64,000 nt of DNA from Pogostemon cablin. Its lineage: Eukaryota > Streptophyta > Magnoliopsida > Lamiales > Lamiaceae. Under the pieces are notes generated by a model that was not told the origin of the DNA, searched no databases, and saw nothing but the letters and a program-made list of their open reading frames with translations. The translations under genes were made by a program, and so were the position numbers. Below are positions 12,320 through 24,206 of this stretch, piece by piece. Location of the stretch: assembly GCA_023678885.1 (NCBI GenBank), contig CM042966.1, forward strand, positions 27,418,028-27,482,027, in the 5' to 3' direction. Numbering within the stretch: position 1 is the stretch's first letter; every line of letters begins with the position of its first letter.

Positions 12320-12542
12320 CTCCCTGCATAAAAGTTGACACACTTTCCTTTATACTTTGTCCCACTAAAGTTGACACATTTCATTTTTAATACATGAGAC
12401 TCACATAAAACAATTAATCTACTCTCATGGATCCTATATATCACCTCTAATACAATTACACACTACACATTAAATATTATTTCACTCACTTCATTTTATT
12501 TTATTTTATATTAAATTATTATATTTTTTAATTTTCGAGGAG
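12320..12542. mobile_element. Stowaway-type MITE, diverged
   Basis: The left end is CTCCCTGCAT after TA. The right end reads CGAGGAG followed by TA. CTCCCTCCGT-like termini with TA duplication are the hallmark of Stowaway (Tc1/mariner) MITEs. The right terminus is degenerate. Confidence 0.55.
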
Positions 12543-12919
12543 TACAAATCTGACTAGGATCGTACGAGAAGGCCAAGGGACGGATAAGATCGCCATAACT
12601 GACCCAATTTCTCGTCCACGCCTCAAACAATCGTCAAACACGTACACACACAATCCCCCACCCCCCTTTCAGATAAGGACCTTTGATTGATCCACAATAT
12701 ATTGTCACCACATCTATATCTATCTATATATCTATATTGTTAAAATTATTTTTAATCTCATAATTATTGAAAATTTTTTATTTTATCTTAAAAAAATATA
12801 AAATTTTTAATTTTGTCCCATAACTCTTGAATTGGGTTAATTTTGATCCCAAAATCGCCAAAAATTGATTTTTGACCGAAAATTTGTACGTGCCCCTAAC
12901 ATGATCACTCGTAAAACGT

Positions 12920-13165
12920 AGATGCCTACTTTCCGGCTGGTGGTGGTCGCCATTTCCGTGAAATTCTGGCTACTGAATTATGCCCCGGCAGCTTGATTTC
13001 CTCCTCCGAGAAACCACCCCTGGCTAGAAGGATCAAGCAGTTGGCCATGTCTTCATCTTCTTCGGCGCCACTGGAGGAGGTGGAGGAGGACGGCCTCAGG
13101 CGCTTGGCCCGCTTGCCTTTGACGATGATATGATCGCCGAATTCCTCCATGATTTCGATATTCAT
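12920..13165 (-). pseudogene. Captured ZAT-type C2H2 zinc-finger gene 5' fragment
   Basis: The minus-strand translation starts at 13165 with MNIEIMEEFG. It includes a basic GKRAKRLRP box and then EEDEDMANCLILLARGG, matching the basic NLS-like box and the L-box (E.E..A.CL..L) of ZAT5/ZAT11-like stress transcription repressors. After a frameshift the alternative frame reads FTEMATTTSRKVGIYV, close to the segment just before the first zinc finger. The fragment stops there, so no C2H2 finger is present and no DNA-binding protein can be made. Sequence up to about 13230 looks like the source gene's 5' UTR. Confidence 0.75.
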
Positions 13166-13346
13166 CGTGGAGAGCAGACTTAATTTGCAGTGAGTGGAAG
13201 CGTGAGAAAATGAAGAAGAGTGATGAAAGTGTGAATTGGTAGCTGATGTACATATACAAATATATATACATACATATACTGATATACATATACATATATA
13301 TATAAATGTACATATAAAGTGTGAGTATGTGTGTATACATACGACT

Positions 13347-13412
13347 ACTTCCAGCGGAATTTCATCGAGCACCGAAGAAGATGAAGACATGGCCAACTGC
13401 TTGATCCTTCGC
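13347..13412 (+). pseudogene. Second ZAT fragment, opposite orientation
   Basis: The plus-strand frame gives SSSTEEDEDMANCLIL, the same L-box region as the minus-strand fragment 200 bp away. About 39 bases around it are identical between the two. It then runs into unrelated sequence (RPLLVAVNHES). A plus-strand open frame of 191 codons (13236-13811) spans the piece, but it begins in microsatellite DNA and is probably fortuitous. Confidence 0.7.
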
Positions 13413-14343
13413 CCCCTTCTTGTTGCTGTAAATCACGAATCGACGCCGTCTTCACCGCTGGAAACTCCCGAGGCACCGCCACAGCCATTCCTATTGCCGG
13501 TGTCTCCTGCTCGCTGCCGCCGAAGTCGCGAACTCCACCGGCCAGAAACCACATCACCATCCGCCACGAAAAAAAGAAAAAGCAGCCCCTTCGCCGGAAG
13601 AAACACTTTTGCTCATCTTCTCGCCAACTGCCACCGCCCGTCATCTCCACGGATTAGCCCATCATCCAGCCGCCGTCGACCGCTCAGCCTCGATGACCCA
13701 CCACTGCACCCACTCACCGATAGTTCACCGCTGCAGATCAGCCGCCGTCCATCGCTGTTCGTTGCTGTATATGATGTGGAAAATAAAATTAAATTATGTG
13801 GTAGAGGGTGATGTGTATTTTTCATTGGCCATGTTAATGTGAATTGCCACGTAGGATTCAACCGCCGGAATTCGTGATCAGGCGCGGTGTACGATGCGAA
13901 TTTTGGGCTGAAATTGGAGTTCCGGCGACTTGTAACCAAAATTGGCCAATTTCAAAAATTACGGGACTAAATTTAAAATCTTATCTTTTTTGAGATATAA
14001 ACCAAAAATTCAATATAGTTACGAGACTAAAAATAATTTTAACTCTATATCTATATATACTTGTGTGAGGAGCCATTATTTCATCGTCTGGCTTAATTTC
14101 CATTGTAGGGTTCACAAGGCGTTACCTCAAAGCAATTCCAATTGACTCTATTATTAATTCAATCATTAGGGTTTGTTAATTTAATAACACTTTTTTTCAC
14201 TTTGGGGTTCAATCTATATCAAGATTCGCGTTTGTTGTGGTTTTTGGATCGTGGGGTTTCTAAAACTTGGATAATCTTGAATTTTATTAGGTGGGGTTGA
14301 GATTAAAGTTTGCATTTTTTTAATTATTTGAGGGGAAAAAAAA

Positions 14344-15716
14344 ATGGCTGCTGCTGTTGGATGTGGTTCTGCATCTGGTTCTTGGGCTCAATTTCAGGAT
14401 AATTTGTCAAGAAAAAAATCTGGAAATAATAAAAGTAAGAAGGGATTTAAGGTTTCTTGTGTTTCATCTGCTGCTGTGGATGATCCTTACAAAACTTTAA
14501 GGATTCATCATGGTGCTACTGAGTCTGAGGTCAAGAAGGCTTTCAGACAACTTGCTCTTCAGGTAGTTTTGCTAAAAATTAATATTTATCAGTTTATTTT
14601 ACTTGATTGTTCAGAATGTTTTCTATGAGATTCAAGAGTTCTTAATTAGTTATTATATTACGAGTTTTAAACTGTTTAATTTAGATTTTGTGATTAATGG
14701 TCTTCTCTGTATTCTGGAGTGGTTGATGTTCAAGTTATGAGTTATAATCTTGTTTCCTTTTGAAAATGTGAATTGGGATTTGAAGAACAATATGAATAAC
14801 TGGTATTCTGGAGATGGTTTGTACTGTTGTATGATTTTTGGAATTCATATTATTTGATTTCATTATCCTTAATTGCAGTTGATGCTCATTAATTTCTATC
14901 CTTATCCCCTGTACAATTTTTCAGAGTAATTACTCTGAACTGATATCAGATGGTTTATTGATCCTTTTTTTTTTTTGTTTTGGCAGTACCATCCTGATGT
15001 ATGTAGAGGAAGCAATTGTGGAATCCAATTTCATCAAATCAATGAAGCATATGATGTAAGAAACTTAATCTTAAAGTATGAAGTATAATTTTTTTCTGTT
15101 TCATAATAACAATGCCATTTATTACTTGTTAGACATTATGCAATTGCACCTACTCCACAAGTATTCATCATTTAATTCACCAACTTCAAATATTTATGAT
15201 TTATCATAGCTTCAACTATAATTTCAACTGCTCTTAACTTCAAATATTTATCATTTAATTAATACAATGTTTTCTTGACCTGAAATTTGGCTCTATAGAC
15301 TTGGTTGAATTGCATTATTCCTCATTGATTTAAATCGTGTGTTAAAAGGCAATGAAAGGTCATGATCCAATTACCTTATGATCAAGTTGTTTACGAGTCG
15401 CTTTCGTTCGCCTACCCCACGTCTATTATCGGTTTTCTTTGGTCCCTTTTATTTCAAGTTGTTTTCTTGTATTCCAATATGATTAGCTCGACATTTTGGA
15501 GGTTAGTGGATGGTTAAAACTAAAGATGGTATCATTGTGCAGATTGTGATGAGCAACTTGCGAGGGGAAACGAGCACACCGCAGATGGAGATGTACGACG
15601 AGGACGAGCCGATGAGGGGAATGAACGATCAAGATTGGGATATGTGGGAAGAATGGATGGGATGGGAGGGAGCTGGGATTCGAGATTACTCATCTCACAT
15701 TAATCCTTACATTTGA
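14344..15716 (+). CDS. J8: Chloroplast DnaJ/J8-type J-protein, three exons
   Basis: Exons at 14344-14562, 14987-15055 and 15543-15716 join in phase 0 with GT-AG introns of 424 and 487 bp, giving 153 residues. Residues 1-45 are rich in Ser, Lys and Ala and end KVSCVSS, a typical chloroplast transit peptide. The J domain follows: DDPYKTLRI, KKAFRQLALQ, the catalytic YHPDV (HPD at 75-77, needed to stimulate Hsp70 ATPase) and INEAYD. The C-terminus has the conserved WEEWMGWEGAG and ends YSSHINPY, as in Arabidopsis chaperone DnaJ 8. This small J-protein is a presumed stromal Hsp70 cochaperone. The ATG is the first in the exon. The splice sites are TTCAG/gtag, gcag/TACC, GAT/gtaag and gcag/ATTG. 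A Pack-MULE lies 300 bp upstream and may influence expression. Nothing suggests the gene is broken. Confidence 0.92.
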
Positions 15717-17700
15717 TCTGCATATGTTTGTTCTCAAGTGTTCTCTGAAAAAGCTCACATCTTTGAGCAACAATATTGATGAGTTGTGAAAGATGGATGA
15801 GGTTTCTGTACATACAACAATGTTTCTTTCTTTGCTTCATCTGTTAATATAATAATGCCAGTCCTTCATTCTGGCAATTCTAAGTTGTACAAAAATTATT
15901 GCTTTATCAATCATCACTATTTACAAGGAGTTTTTTTTTTTTTTTTTTGGTGTGGAAATGAACAATGCTAATTTGAATTTCGAGCTCATTTGCTTCTAAT
16001 TTTAATAGGGTTAGTAATTAAAAAATGATGTACATTGTGAGCTTTGAGTTTTTTTAGAGTTGAATTTGTTGATAATGCAACTTGTCTGGATTTAAGTTGA
16101 ACTTGACATTTTCTTTAGAGTTGAATATGTTTTTGAGTTTTTTTCTTTTTTTAAATGGTGGTGTTTTTTAAAGTCCCGGATTTAATAAATCTCTCATCAA
16201 TCTTTTTTCCAACAAATCCTATTAACCAATCCACCCCTACAATATACTATTATTTCACATCAATTAATAAAGTTTAAATTTATCCTACCAAAACTCAAAT
16301 AAATATTTCATATTTTTGGTTTTGAGATCAGATTTTTTGTTTTCAAAATCACCTTTATATACATCTATAAACTATATTAACTCCTAATCCACCACCCACT
16401 TTTTATACATTCTCTTATCAATTAATTAATATTTATTCATAAAAAAACTCAAAACAAACCTAGTATACAACTATTCACTTTTTTTTCAAAACCCACGTAA
16501 ATCGAAAACAAACATAAGTTTGGACAAACACTTTTGTGAGATCGTCTCAGTAATACTATCATTTTAATTAAACGGATATCATATTAATAAAATATAATAG
16601 TGGTGCAGATAGGAAGTGATAGTATTTTAATTAAAAATAATACTCAGATTAATAAAAAATAATAGTCATAGTGAATTATTTTATGAACAATTCGTAATAT
16701 AAATATTTTTAATAAAAAAGAAAACATAAAATCGATCTTTCGCAATTGTTTTGTGATATATTTTAAAAATCCAATTCAACTTGACTTATAATAATATTTA
16801 TAAATGATTGGTTCAAATATAGGATAAGATCAAATTTTCAAGTAGTATATAACTCTATACATCTATTTGAAATTTGACATGATCTAAACCATAAACAAAG
16901 ATAATTTTAGATGGCAAGTTGAGAGATGAGATGTACGAAAATATCTAAATCTGTATACTAGGTCGATCCTAGATAGTGATACAGACCTACAACTAATTGG
17001 AATTTAATAACTTGTAATATAGACATTACTCCATTAATTAATTAAGGATTAAATGAAAAAAAAAATTACGAACTTTATTCCTATTACAAATTAATCCTCA
17101 CTTTTGAAAAATTGCAAAAAAAATCTAAAAAAATCTTACCTTTATAGAAAAATTGAATTTTTTGCAACAATAATTAAAGGTAGTGATTTTTTTTTTTTTG
17201 CAATTTCTCAAAAAATGAGAATTAATTTGCAATTAGGAGTAAAGTTCGTGATTTTTTTTTTTCAATTAACCCATTAATTAATTATATAAAACTACACATA
17301 AACCTTGATCACTACTTTAAAACACAATTTGGAAAGCTCCATAAATATAAAATTCTGAATTTCCCTATAAATTTGATAGGTATTTGATTTAATTGAATAA
17401 TAAAACCAAGCATTATTTGCAGGATAGATGAAGTAGGTTAAGAATGTACTTTCCTGAATGTATGGTTTGAAATAACAATAACAATAACAGAATTTTATGA
17501 TAATAATAATTGTATAAAGCATGATTAATTAAATTGGATACAATGATCAACCCTAAATTTACATGTAAAGCATCTATATATATTATGTTTATTATCAGGC
17601 ACATTATATCCGATCATAGTCGAATTTAAATTTAAGTTATCTCCCAACAAGCTCAAATTCAAGAAAAATGAACAAAATCGGATCCAGCATAACATTTAAG
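15717..17700. other. J8 3' flank and intergenic sequence
   Basis: AATAAT-type polyadenylation signals lie near 15847, and a T-run lies at about 15930-15948. Around 16150-16500 is a low-complexity stretch resembling, inverted, the TIR element near 63100. A single GTGAGATCGTCTC-like end at about 16537 suggests a broken MITE. No coding sequence is supported. Confidence 0.5.
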
Positions 17701-17950
17701 ACATTAAACCGACTCGATTCATTTACACTCCAGTGCAGCTTTAACCATGAAACAGAGCATTCTGATACTTCTATTACGTTATATTGGAAAAACAAATTCC
17801 ATTACAACTCGTTCCGTTAGGGTTGAAGTTCCTGAGTGGTGCAAAAAGGAGCTCACGCGAGAAACTGGTTGGTTCGACCACAAAAACTCCATGGCACCGA
17901 AGTGGTTGCAAAAGAAGATAAGCTGTTCAAGAATTTGATCACTGTTGTCT

Positions 17951-20900
17951 TCATCTAACCATGGATGAACCAGCAGATAGTCTTTCACTTCTAGCTTTAT
18001 CGGCTTTTTCCAAGTAATCTTGGTGAGATTGATGCTTCAACCCTTAAGGAAAGGAGGAGGTTTCAGAAAGAAAAAACGTAGAGAACTTACAAATAACAGT
18101 TTAAATATTCACATAAATATTAGAAAGTTTAGTACAATTGTTGTTTACAAAACCTTCACCCAATTCAACATTGAATAGTTAATCACGGGAAAAAAAACAT
18201 TTGAAAACAATGACAACAGGGGGAAAGGAGAATCTATCTCTTACGATTGGAAAAGTCGAAAGTAAACCATCAAGCTATATCCATCCGACCATAACAACTG
18301 TGCTTGGTAAAACGTTATTTCTACACATCCATGTTTGTAGTGAGTTAAATATTGACCAACTCTTTCTAGTGCCTTCCATCTTAGACAGGGCATAATCTAA
18401 CTTCTACGATTACATAGGATAGACAAAGAAAATTGAAGAGGCAGAAAGATTGAATTAGTTAGTTGAGAAGATGGACACTGAAAGTCTTCTAAGATGAAAA
18501 AAATGGCATAGTCTCAAGACAATAAAACAGGATCGTGCATTCAGAAATGAGCTCGCCCTTTGGATCATTTTCAATAAGTATACACGGCACAACATTCGAG
18601 GAACACGGGAACTAGTTGAAGTTAAAGTAATGGGCCTCCCAAGATTGGGAGGCCATTACTTCAATTGAGCTAATGAAAAATTATTTTATCTTTTTAGTTG
18701 GAACTTTAGGCGGTTCTTGGAAAAAAAATACGAAAAAAATTATCCCTAGAGTCGAGACTAATATATAAACCAATGCTTCCATAAATTCGATCATGCTTTA
18801 CAATTATAACATCCCAATAATTAAGAATCATAAATTTAGCCAAACTGGAATTAAAAGATATAAATTCCACTACCAATAGGAATTTAAGAGCCTTGACTAG
18901 AAACCTTCAACTTCTTCCTCCCCACTACTCTAACTTAAAACAGAATTAAACTTCTCACCTCTGAATAATCCTCATCACATGGCAGTAAAGACAATTAATT
19001 GACCATAAAGAACTTAGAGAGTTTAGGAGATAGAGATTCCTCATATGTCCACCATTTACCTATATAAATCTCAACCCCACTCTTCCCACATCAATACTTG
19101 AAATTTCTACAAGTTCTCAAGGAGATCTAAGAGCTAGAAAAAACTTCAACTAGGTTAATGCTCAAGTCAAGGTGGGGAGATACTACGTATTTTCTTGCAT
19201 GAAAATGCAAGTGTATCACTGTTTTGATTGTTCTGTCATGATACTATACATGCATACAAGACTTTACAATTTTTTGTACTTCATAATACTATAAACATGT
19301 CACATAAATAGGGTCCCCAAGGGGCTGGGATTGTGCAAATGACATGCACAATAGCAACTCGTCGTGCTCATGATATTTTTTATTCGATGAAAGACTTAAA
19401 AACTTTTTACGCAATTTGATGAGTTTACATGACGTTTGAAAATTTAGGCGATGATACTAAGTTTTTATCCACGAGGTAAGTTGAAATGCTCACCTAAAAC
19501 ACTTAATATTTTCAGATTTTGAAGGCTAAAGGTGGAGATGGTTGAGGTGCAATGACTTCTAAATAAAAAAGGAAACCCCAGGAAAGTAATGTTGTAGAAG
19601 TAAACAAGTTAGTTTTCTTATAGAATAGATGTCCAAGTATGACTGTTTACATGTTCTCAACAGTCTTATATACCCCTAACCTGTTATGATATTTTATTTA
19701 TGTTATATGCTCTTTTGCCACTTCGTGAAATTAAGATGAACTTTTTAAAGCTCTAAACTAGATTTCATGTGTTTCAATTATTTTATTTAAGTAGACTATT
19801 ATCTTATTAATGATTTAATTAAAAATGAGGTGTTACAGTACGATATTAGAGTCTTTATGTTTATGTAAACTCTTTTAGAAAAGGAAAAAAAATCTTCTGA
19901 TACATAAGTGAAATTATACATGCAAATATATCTACTGTGTGTGACATGGTGCAAACAAAGTCTGTATATAATAGTGTTAGTGTAAATAAAAATTCTGCAC
20001 ACTCATGTTTGTTTTAAAAAAAAAAAAAATTGCACTTTTTTTTTAAAATTATGTGTGCATAATTCTACATACATAATTATAAATCTCTGCTTAGTTAAAC
20101 CTAACTAAAGTAGGTAAAATAAAAACTGTATGTACATGCATCTATGTGACGTAAAAAATTCTTGCAATTATACACTCGACTAATCTGAAGGTATTCCTTT
20201 TATTACTAAGCATGAATATTATAACATTTGTTTAACATAGGCAAAATATAATTGTCTTTCTTAGAATAGCTGAAAGGATATCGGTACGTGTCTCCCCACT
20301 CAATGGAATGAGGCTGCAAGCGCTCTGAAAATATCAACGCAATGCTGTGACTCCCTGTCTTAATACGTTATGGAGAGGGTCACAAGGAGCAGTATCAGGT
20401 TTAGTAGCAGCTCGGAAAATTATCGAGATCATACCCCAAGGTGGGTGGACAAGGCCAAAAAGTTATATCAAGTGGTGGGAAACACATTGCTAAAATTGTC
20501 TTTTGTTGACCATGCAACCTTTATTGAGGTTACTTAATAAAGCGATGGATGACTGGTGAAGAACCAGTTTGTCCTCGCGAGAATGGTTGTAACTTAGAAG
20601 AACAAATCTGATGACAAGTGGAAATAAAGAAACCAAAACCATCAACAAAGCTTTGAATGATGATAATGAAAATCAAACTTAGATTAACTTTACATTGATA
20701 ATCCAAGTTGGATTTACATTATCATCACTTCTTGTCCTTTCTCCTCTAGATTCGCTTCCACGTCTTCTTTTTTACAACTATCCTCCCAAAGACAAACAAG
20801 TTCTTCCCAGGTCATCCACCACTTTATTAAATCACCATTGAAGGTTGAATAGTCAATCAAAGAAAAGTTTAGCAATGAGTTTTCCACCGCCTTGAACGCC

Positions 20901-23275
20901 CAATCTTGAAGTATGGCCTAATTTTTCGGCCTGCTACAAAGCTAATACCACTCCTTGTGAACTTCTCCATATAGATGTTGCACAACATAATGCTCTTGCC
21001 TCTTCATCGTGTTGATATTGACAAAACACTTGTAGCCTATTTCCATTGACTGGAGAGAGACATACCGATTCCCTTGATGTTGTTCTAAGGAAAGATTCTA
21101 AGTAAAGACATCTATGTTTTACCCATATTAAAAAAATGTTAATAACATTCATACTTTGGGGAAAGAGGATTACCTACTAACTTTGTGCAATTGCAAGAAT
21201 TTTTAATACCAATGTACATGCATTTTTTTTCTACTCTAAATAAATAGAAAAAATACAAAAAGTACAACCAACCAAGAAATAAGAGATTAAGAAACTCATT
21301 CATGTCCAAAACCCAATCTTCAGCATCATTTCCAAAAAGACCGAAGAGTCCACCACCACTAAACTACCAATCAAAGAAAAACACTAGAAATAATGCAAAT
21401 CCATTTCCAGCAATCGAATAATCAACACATTCATCAATATAATCAGAATACAATCAGAAAAAAAAATCTTCTGATACATAAGTGAAATTATACATACAAA
21501 TTTATATATTGTGTGTGACATGGTGCAAACAAAGTCTGTATATAATAGTGTCAGTGTAAATAAAAATTCTGCACACTCATGTTTGTTTAAAAAAAAAATT
21601 GCACTTATTAAAAAAAAATGTGTGCATAATTCTACATACATAATTATAAATCTCTGCTTAGTTAAACCTAACTAAAGTAGGAAAAATTAAAAAATAAAAA
21701 TTGCATGAACATGCATCTATGTGACATAAGAAATTCTTGCAATTATACACTCGACTAACCTGAAGGCATTCCTTTTATCACTAAGCATGAATATTATAAC
21801 GTTTGTTCAATATAGGCAAAATATAATTGTCTTCCCTTAGAATAGCTGAAAGGATATCGGTACGTGTCTCCCCACTCAATGGAATGAGGCTGGAAGCGCT
21901 CTGAAAATATCAACGCAATGTTGTGACTCCATGTCTTAATACATTATGGAGAGGGTCACAAGGAGCAGTATCGGGTTTTGTAGCAGCCCGGAAAACTATC
22001 GAGATCATACCCCAAGGTGGGCTGACAAATCAAGTGGTGGGAAACGCATTGCTAAAATTGTCTTTTGTTGACCATGCAACCTTCATTGAGGTTACTTATG
22101 GATGACTGGTGAACACCAGTTTGTCCCTTGGGAGGATGATTGTCCGAAGGGAGGGATGACAAGTGGAAATAAAGAAATCAAAACAATCAACAATGCTTTT
22201 GAATGATGATAATGAAAATCAAACATAGATTAACTTTACATTGATAATCCAAGTTGGACTTACATTATCATCACTTCTTGCCCTAGATTCGCTTCCAAGT
22301 CTTCTATGTCACAACTATCCTCCCAAAGACAAACAAGTTCTTCCCCGGTCATCCACCACTTTATTACATCACCATTGAAGGTTGAATGGACAATCAAAGG
22401 AAAGTTTAGCAATGAGTTTTCCACCACTTATTCACGATACAACTTTCCGGCCTTGAAAACCCACCCTTGGAGTATGGCCTCGATAGTTTTTCAGGCTGCT
22501 ACAAAGCCCAATGCCACTCCTTGTGACCTTCTCCATATGAATAAGCCATATAGATGTTGCACAACATAATGCTCTTCATCGTGTTGATATTGACAAAACA
22601 CTTGTAGCCTAGCGAGAGACGTACCGATTTCCCTTGTTCTAAGGAAAGATTCTAAGTAAAGACATCTATGTTTTACCCATATTAAAAAAATGTTAATAAC
22701 ATTGATACTTGGGGAAAGAGGATTACCTAATAACTTTGTGCAATTGCAAGAATTTTTAATGCCAATGTACATGCATTTTTTCTACTCTAAATAAATAGAA
22801 AAAATACATAAAGAAATAATGCAAAAGCCCAATCTTCAGCATCATTTCCAGAAAGACCAAAGAGTCACTTAACTACCAATCAAAGAAAAACACTAGAAAT
22901 AATAAAAATCTATTACCAACAAACTCCATTCAGACCGAATGATCAACACATTTCATCAATATAATCAGAATACAATCACACTTAAGCTACCACTTCTAAA
23001 CTAACAATCACAGAAAGTAACCAAATTTGTTTCTGGCTCAATTAAAAATCCAACAACCCAATTTCAAATAAACAACAAAATCGATGTAAAAAAAAAAAAA
23101 AGACAAGACCTTTATTCATGAAGTACCAGGGAGCACCGAAGATGATCCCAATAATAAAGATGCCTGCAAATACATGCTTCTTCTCGCCGCTGTGAAGATA
23201 ATGATCCAATTTCGCCCTAAATCCTCTCGACCCTGACCCGGATTCATTCATGGGTTTCTTCAAATCACCGCTCAT
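17951..23275 (-). CDS. Small single-pass membrane protein, two exons, 5-kb intron
   Basis: Exon 1 (23275-23110) and exon 2 (18042-17951) join across a 5067-bp intron to give 85 residues. Exon 1 encodes MSGDLKKPMN, then RGFRAKLDHYLHSGEKKHVF, a hydrophobic span AGIFIIGIIFGAPWY, and MNK. Exon 2 continues in frame with LKHQSHQDYLEKADKARSER and a Ser-rich end. The donor is AAAG/gtcttg. The acceptor, ccttaag/GG, has a pyrimidine tract. The phase (1 base + 2 bases) matches exactly. It resembles a conserved family of ~80-residue plant proteins with one membrane span and a charged tail. I recall members labelled ATP synthase E-chain-like, which I could not verify. The ATG at 23275 is chosen over an upstream in-frame ATG at 23287 because similarity begins there. 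The sequence just left of the stop is probably 3' UTR. Confidence 0.8.
18625..18661. repeat. 17-bp near-perfect hairpin in the intron
   Basis: AAGTAATGGGCCTCCCAA faces TTGGGAGGCCATTACTT across a two-base loop, with one bulged base. It is GC-richer than its surroundings and lies in the intron of the small membrane-protein gene. It is too short for a typical plant microRNA precursor. It could be the core of a tiny foldback element. Confidence 0.75.
20120..21240. repeat. 1.1-kb imperfect palindrome A
   Basis: The left arm landmarks ATTCTTGCAATT, ATCGGTACGTGTCTC, CTCAATGGAAT, AATATCAACGC, GGTCACAAGGAGCAGTAT and GTGGGAAACACATTGCTAAA recur in the same order in the reverse complement of the right arm, as ATTCTTGCAATT, ATCGGTATGTCTCTC, GTCAATGGAAA, AATATCAACAC, GTTCACAAGGAGTGGTAT and GTGGAAAACTCATTGCTAAA. 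The arms are about 540 bp, diverged by eye by about 20%, and meet at a ~35-base centre near 20690. No protein similarity was recognised in either arm. Confidence 0.85.
21698..22785. repeat. 1.1-kb imperfect palindrome B
   Basis: This is the tandem copy of palindrome A with the same arm structure, centred near 22235. Its right arm keeps sequence (GGTCACAAGGAGTGGCAT, AAAACTATCGAGGCCATAC) closer to the left arms than palindrome A's right arm does, so the two palindromes have decayed independently since duplication. Confidence 0.85.
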
Positions 23276-23395
23276 TTTCGGCTGCACTCAAGATTAAACC
23301 CTCTTTCTCTAGGGTTTCTACAAATATATGTATTCAGAATTAATAACTTTTTATTTTCTTTACTAGAATTCGGTAATATTTTCATTAGGGAGTAA

Positions 23396-23689
23396 TAGAC
23401 ACTTTTTGCTTAAAGTTAGACAAAGTATAGGGAAACTGTATACATTTACTATTTTGGGCGTCCTGGATTCTTAACAAAAAGGAAGAATCGAGGTCGAGAG
23501 GGAAACGAACATCAGAACGGATATGAACACTAAAAAGTATATATTTCCCTTTTTAAATATATATAACTCACACATCACTAACACATTTAATATATGGGTC
23601 TCACACACTTCATTAATAAACTGCTATCTACTATATTATTTAATCCACGTACAAAAAACAAATATATACCTTGGGCGGACGGAGGGAGT
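23396..23689. mobile_element. Stowaway-type MITE, left end degenerate
   Basis: The right end reads GGCGGACGGAGGGAG followed by TA, the inverted CTCCCTCCGTCC terminus. No matching left terminus could be read with confidence, so the left limit is an estimate. Confidence 0.45.
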
Positions 23690-23758
23690 ATTATTATTAA
23701 AATTTTTAAAGATATAAATTAAATTCTAGAGAAGATATAAATTTCGTTTAAAAATAAA

Positions 23759-24008
23759 GGCAAAAACTTGTGTGAAACCGTCTTACGCAAGGGCTTACCT
23801 GAGACGAGTGAAAAGTTATAACTTTTATAATAAAAAGTGATACTGAATTAATAAAAAGTGATAATGCTATTTCATGAATAATTTATAATATAAAAGAAAA
23901 GTGATAACATTTTATAACGAGAGTGATAACATTTTATAACGAAAATGATAAGTATTTTAAAAAGTATAAAATAATATCACGTGAGACGGTCTCACGCAAA
24001 ACCTACCC
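23759..24008. mobile_element. GTGAGACGGTCTCAC-family MITE
   Basis: The left end GTGTGAAACCGTCTTACGCA pairs with the inverted right end GCGTGAGACCGTCTCACG. The interior repeats AAAAGTGATA and AGTGATAACATTTTATAACG units. It lies upstream of the small membrane-protein gene's first exon. Confidence 0.65.
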
Positions 24009-24203
24009 TAAAATAAAATATTAGGTCGGAAAAAAAAACATCTTTTAGCACGTAATTTAGCTAGTATGCTCTCACTACTTAAAAAAAAACTAATGTTTTC
24101 TCACTTGAAGTACCTTTTGTTTCATCCCATTAGTGTTGTTAACCCTAAGCTGGTTTTTATAATATCTTCTTTTTCTTTTTTTAAAAAAAATTAAGATTAG
24201 AGG

Positions 24204-24206
<3 letters not shown>

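Larger units (their letters stand above)
12740..14043. mobile_element. Pack-MULE-like element with ~150-bp TIRs and captured gene pieces
   Basis: The first ~150 bp and the last ~155 bp are inverted copies. Both run from TTAAAATTATTTTTA outward-in through TCTCATAA/TCTCGTAA, GTCCCATAA/GTCCCGTAA and ATTTTGATCC/ATTTTGGTTA. Candidate 9-bp target-site duplications are TCTATATTG on the left and TCTATATCT on the right (7 of 9), in a low-complexity region. The interior has no transposase but carries two pieces of a ZAT-type zinc-finger gene in opposite orientations, a microsatellite between them and GC-rich sequence of unknown origin. Long TIRs with gene fragments fit a Pack-MULE. The element ends 300 bp upstream of the J8 start codon. 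Confidence 0.7.
19885..22980. repeat. Direct tandem duplication of a ~1.57-kb segment
   Basis: The segment starting ATCTTCTGATACATAAGTGA at about 19888 is repeated from about 21467. Both copies run through the same order of landmarks to a shared end near TATAATCAGAATACAATCA (about 21440 and 22965). Each copy contains one large palindrome. Small indels and substitutions separate the copies. The duplication lies inside the intron of the minus-strand gene. Confidence 0.85.

Noticed and set aside
13236..13811. 191-codon plus-strand frame in the Pack-MULE
   Set aside because: Starts in microsatellite DNA and has no similarity beyond the captured L-box. Possible chimeric product but unsupported.
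17779..17988. Minus-strand frame reading KDYLLVHPWLDEDNSD
   Set aside because: At first it looked like an unknown exon. A different frame of the same bases gives the second exon of the small membrane-protein gene; the rest is 3' UTR.
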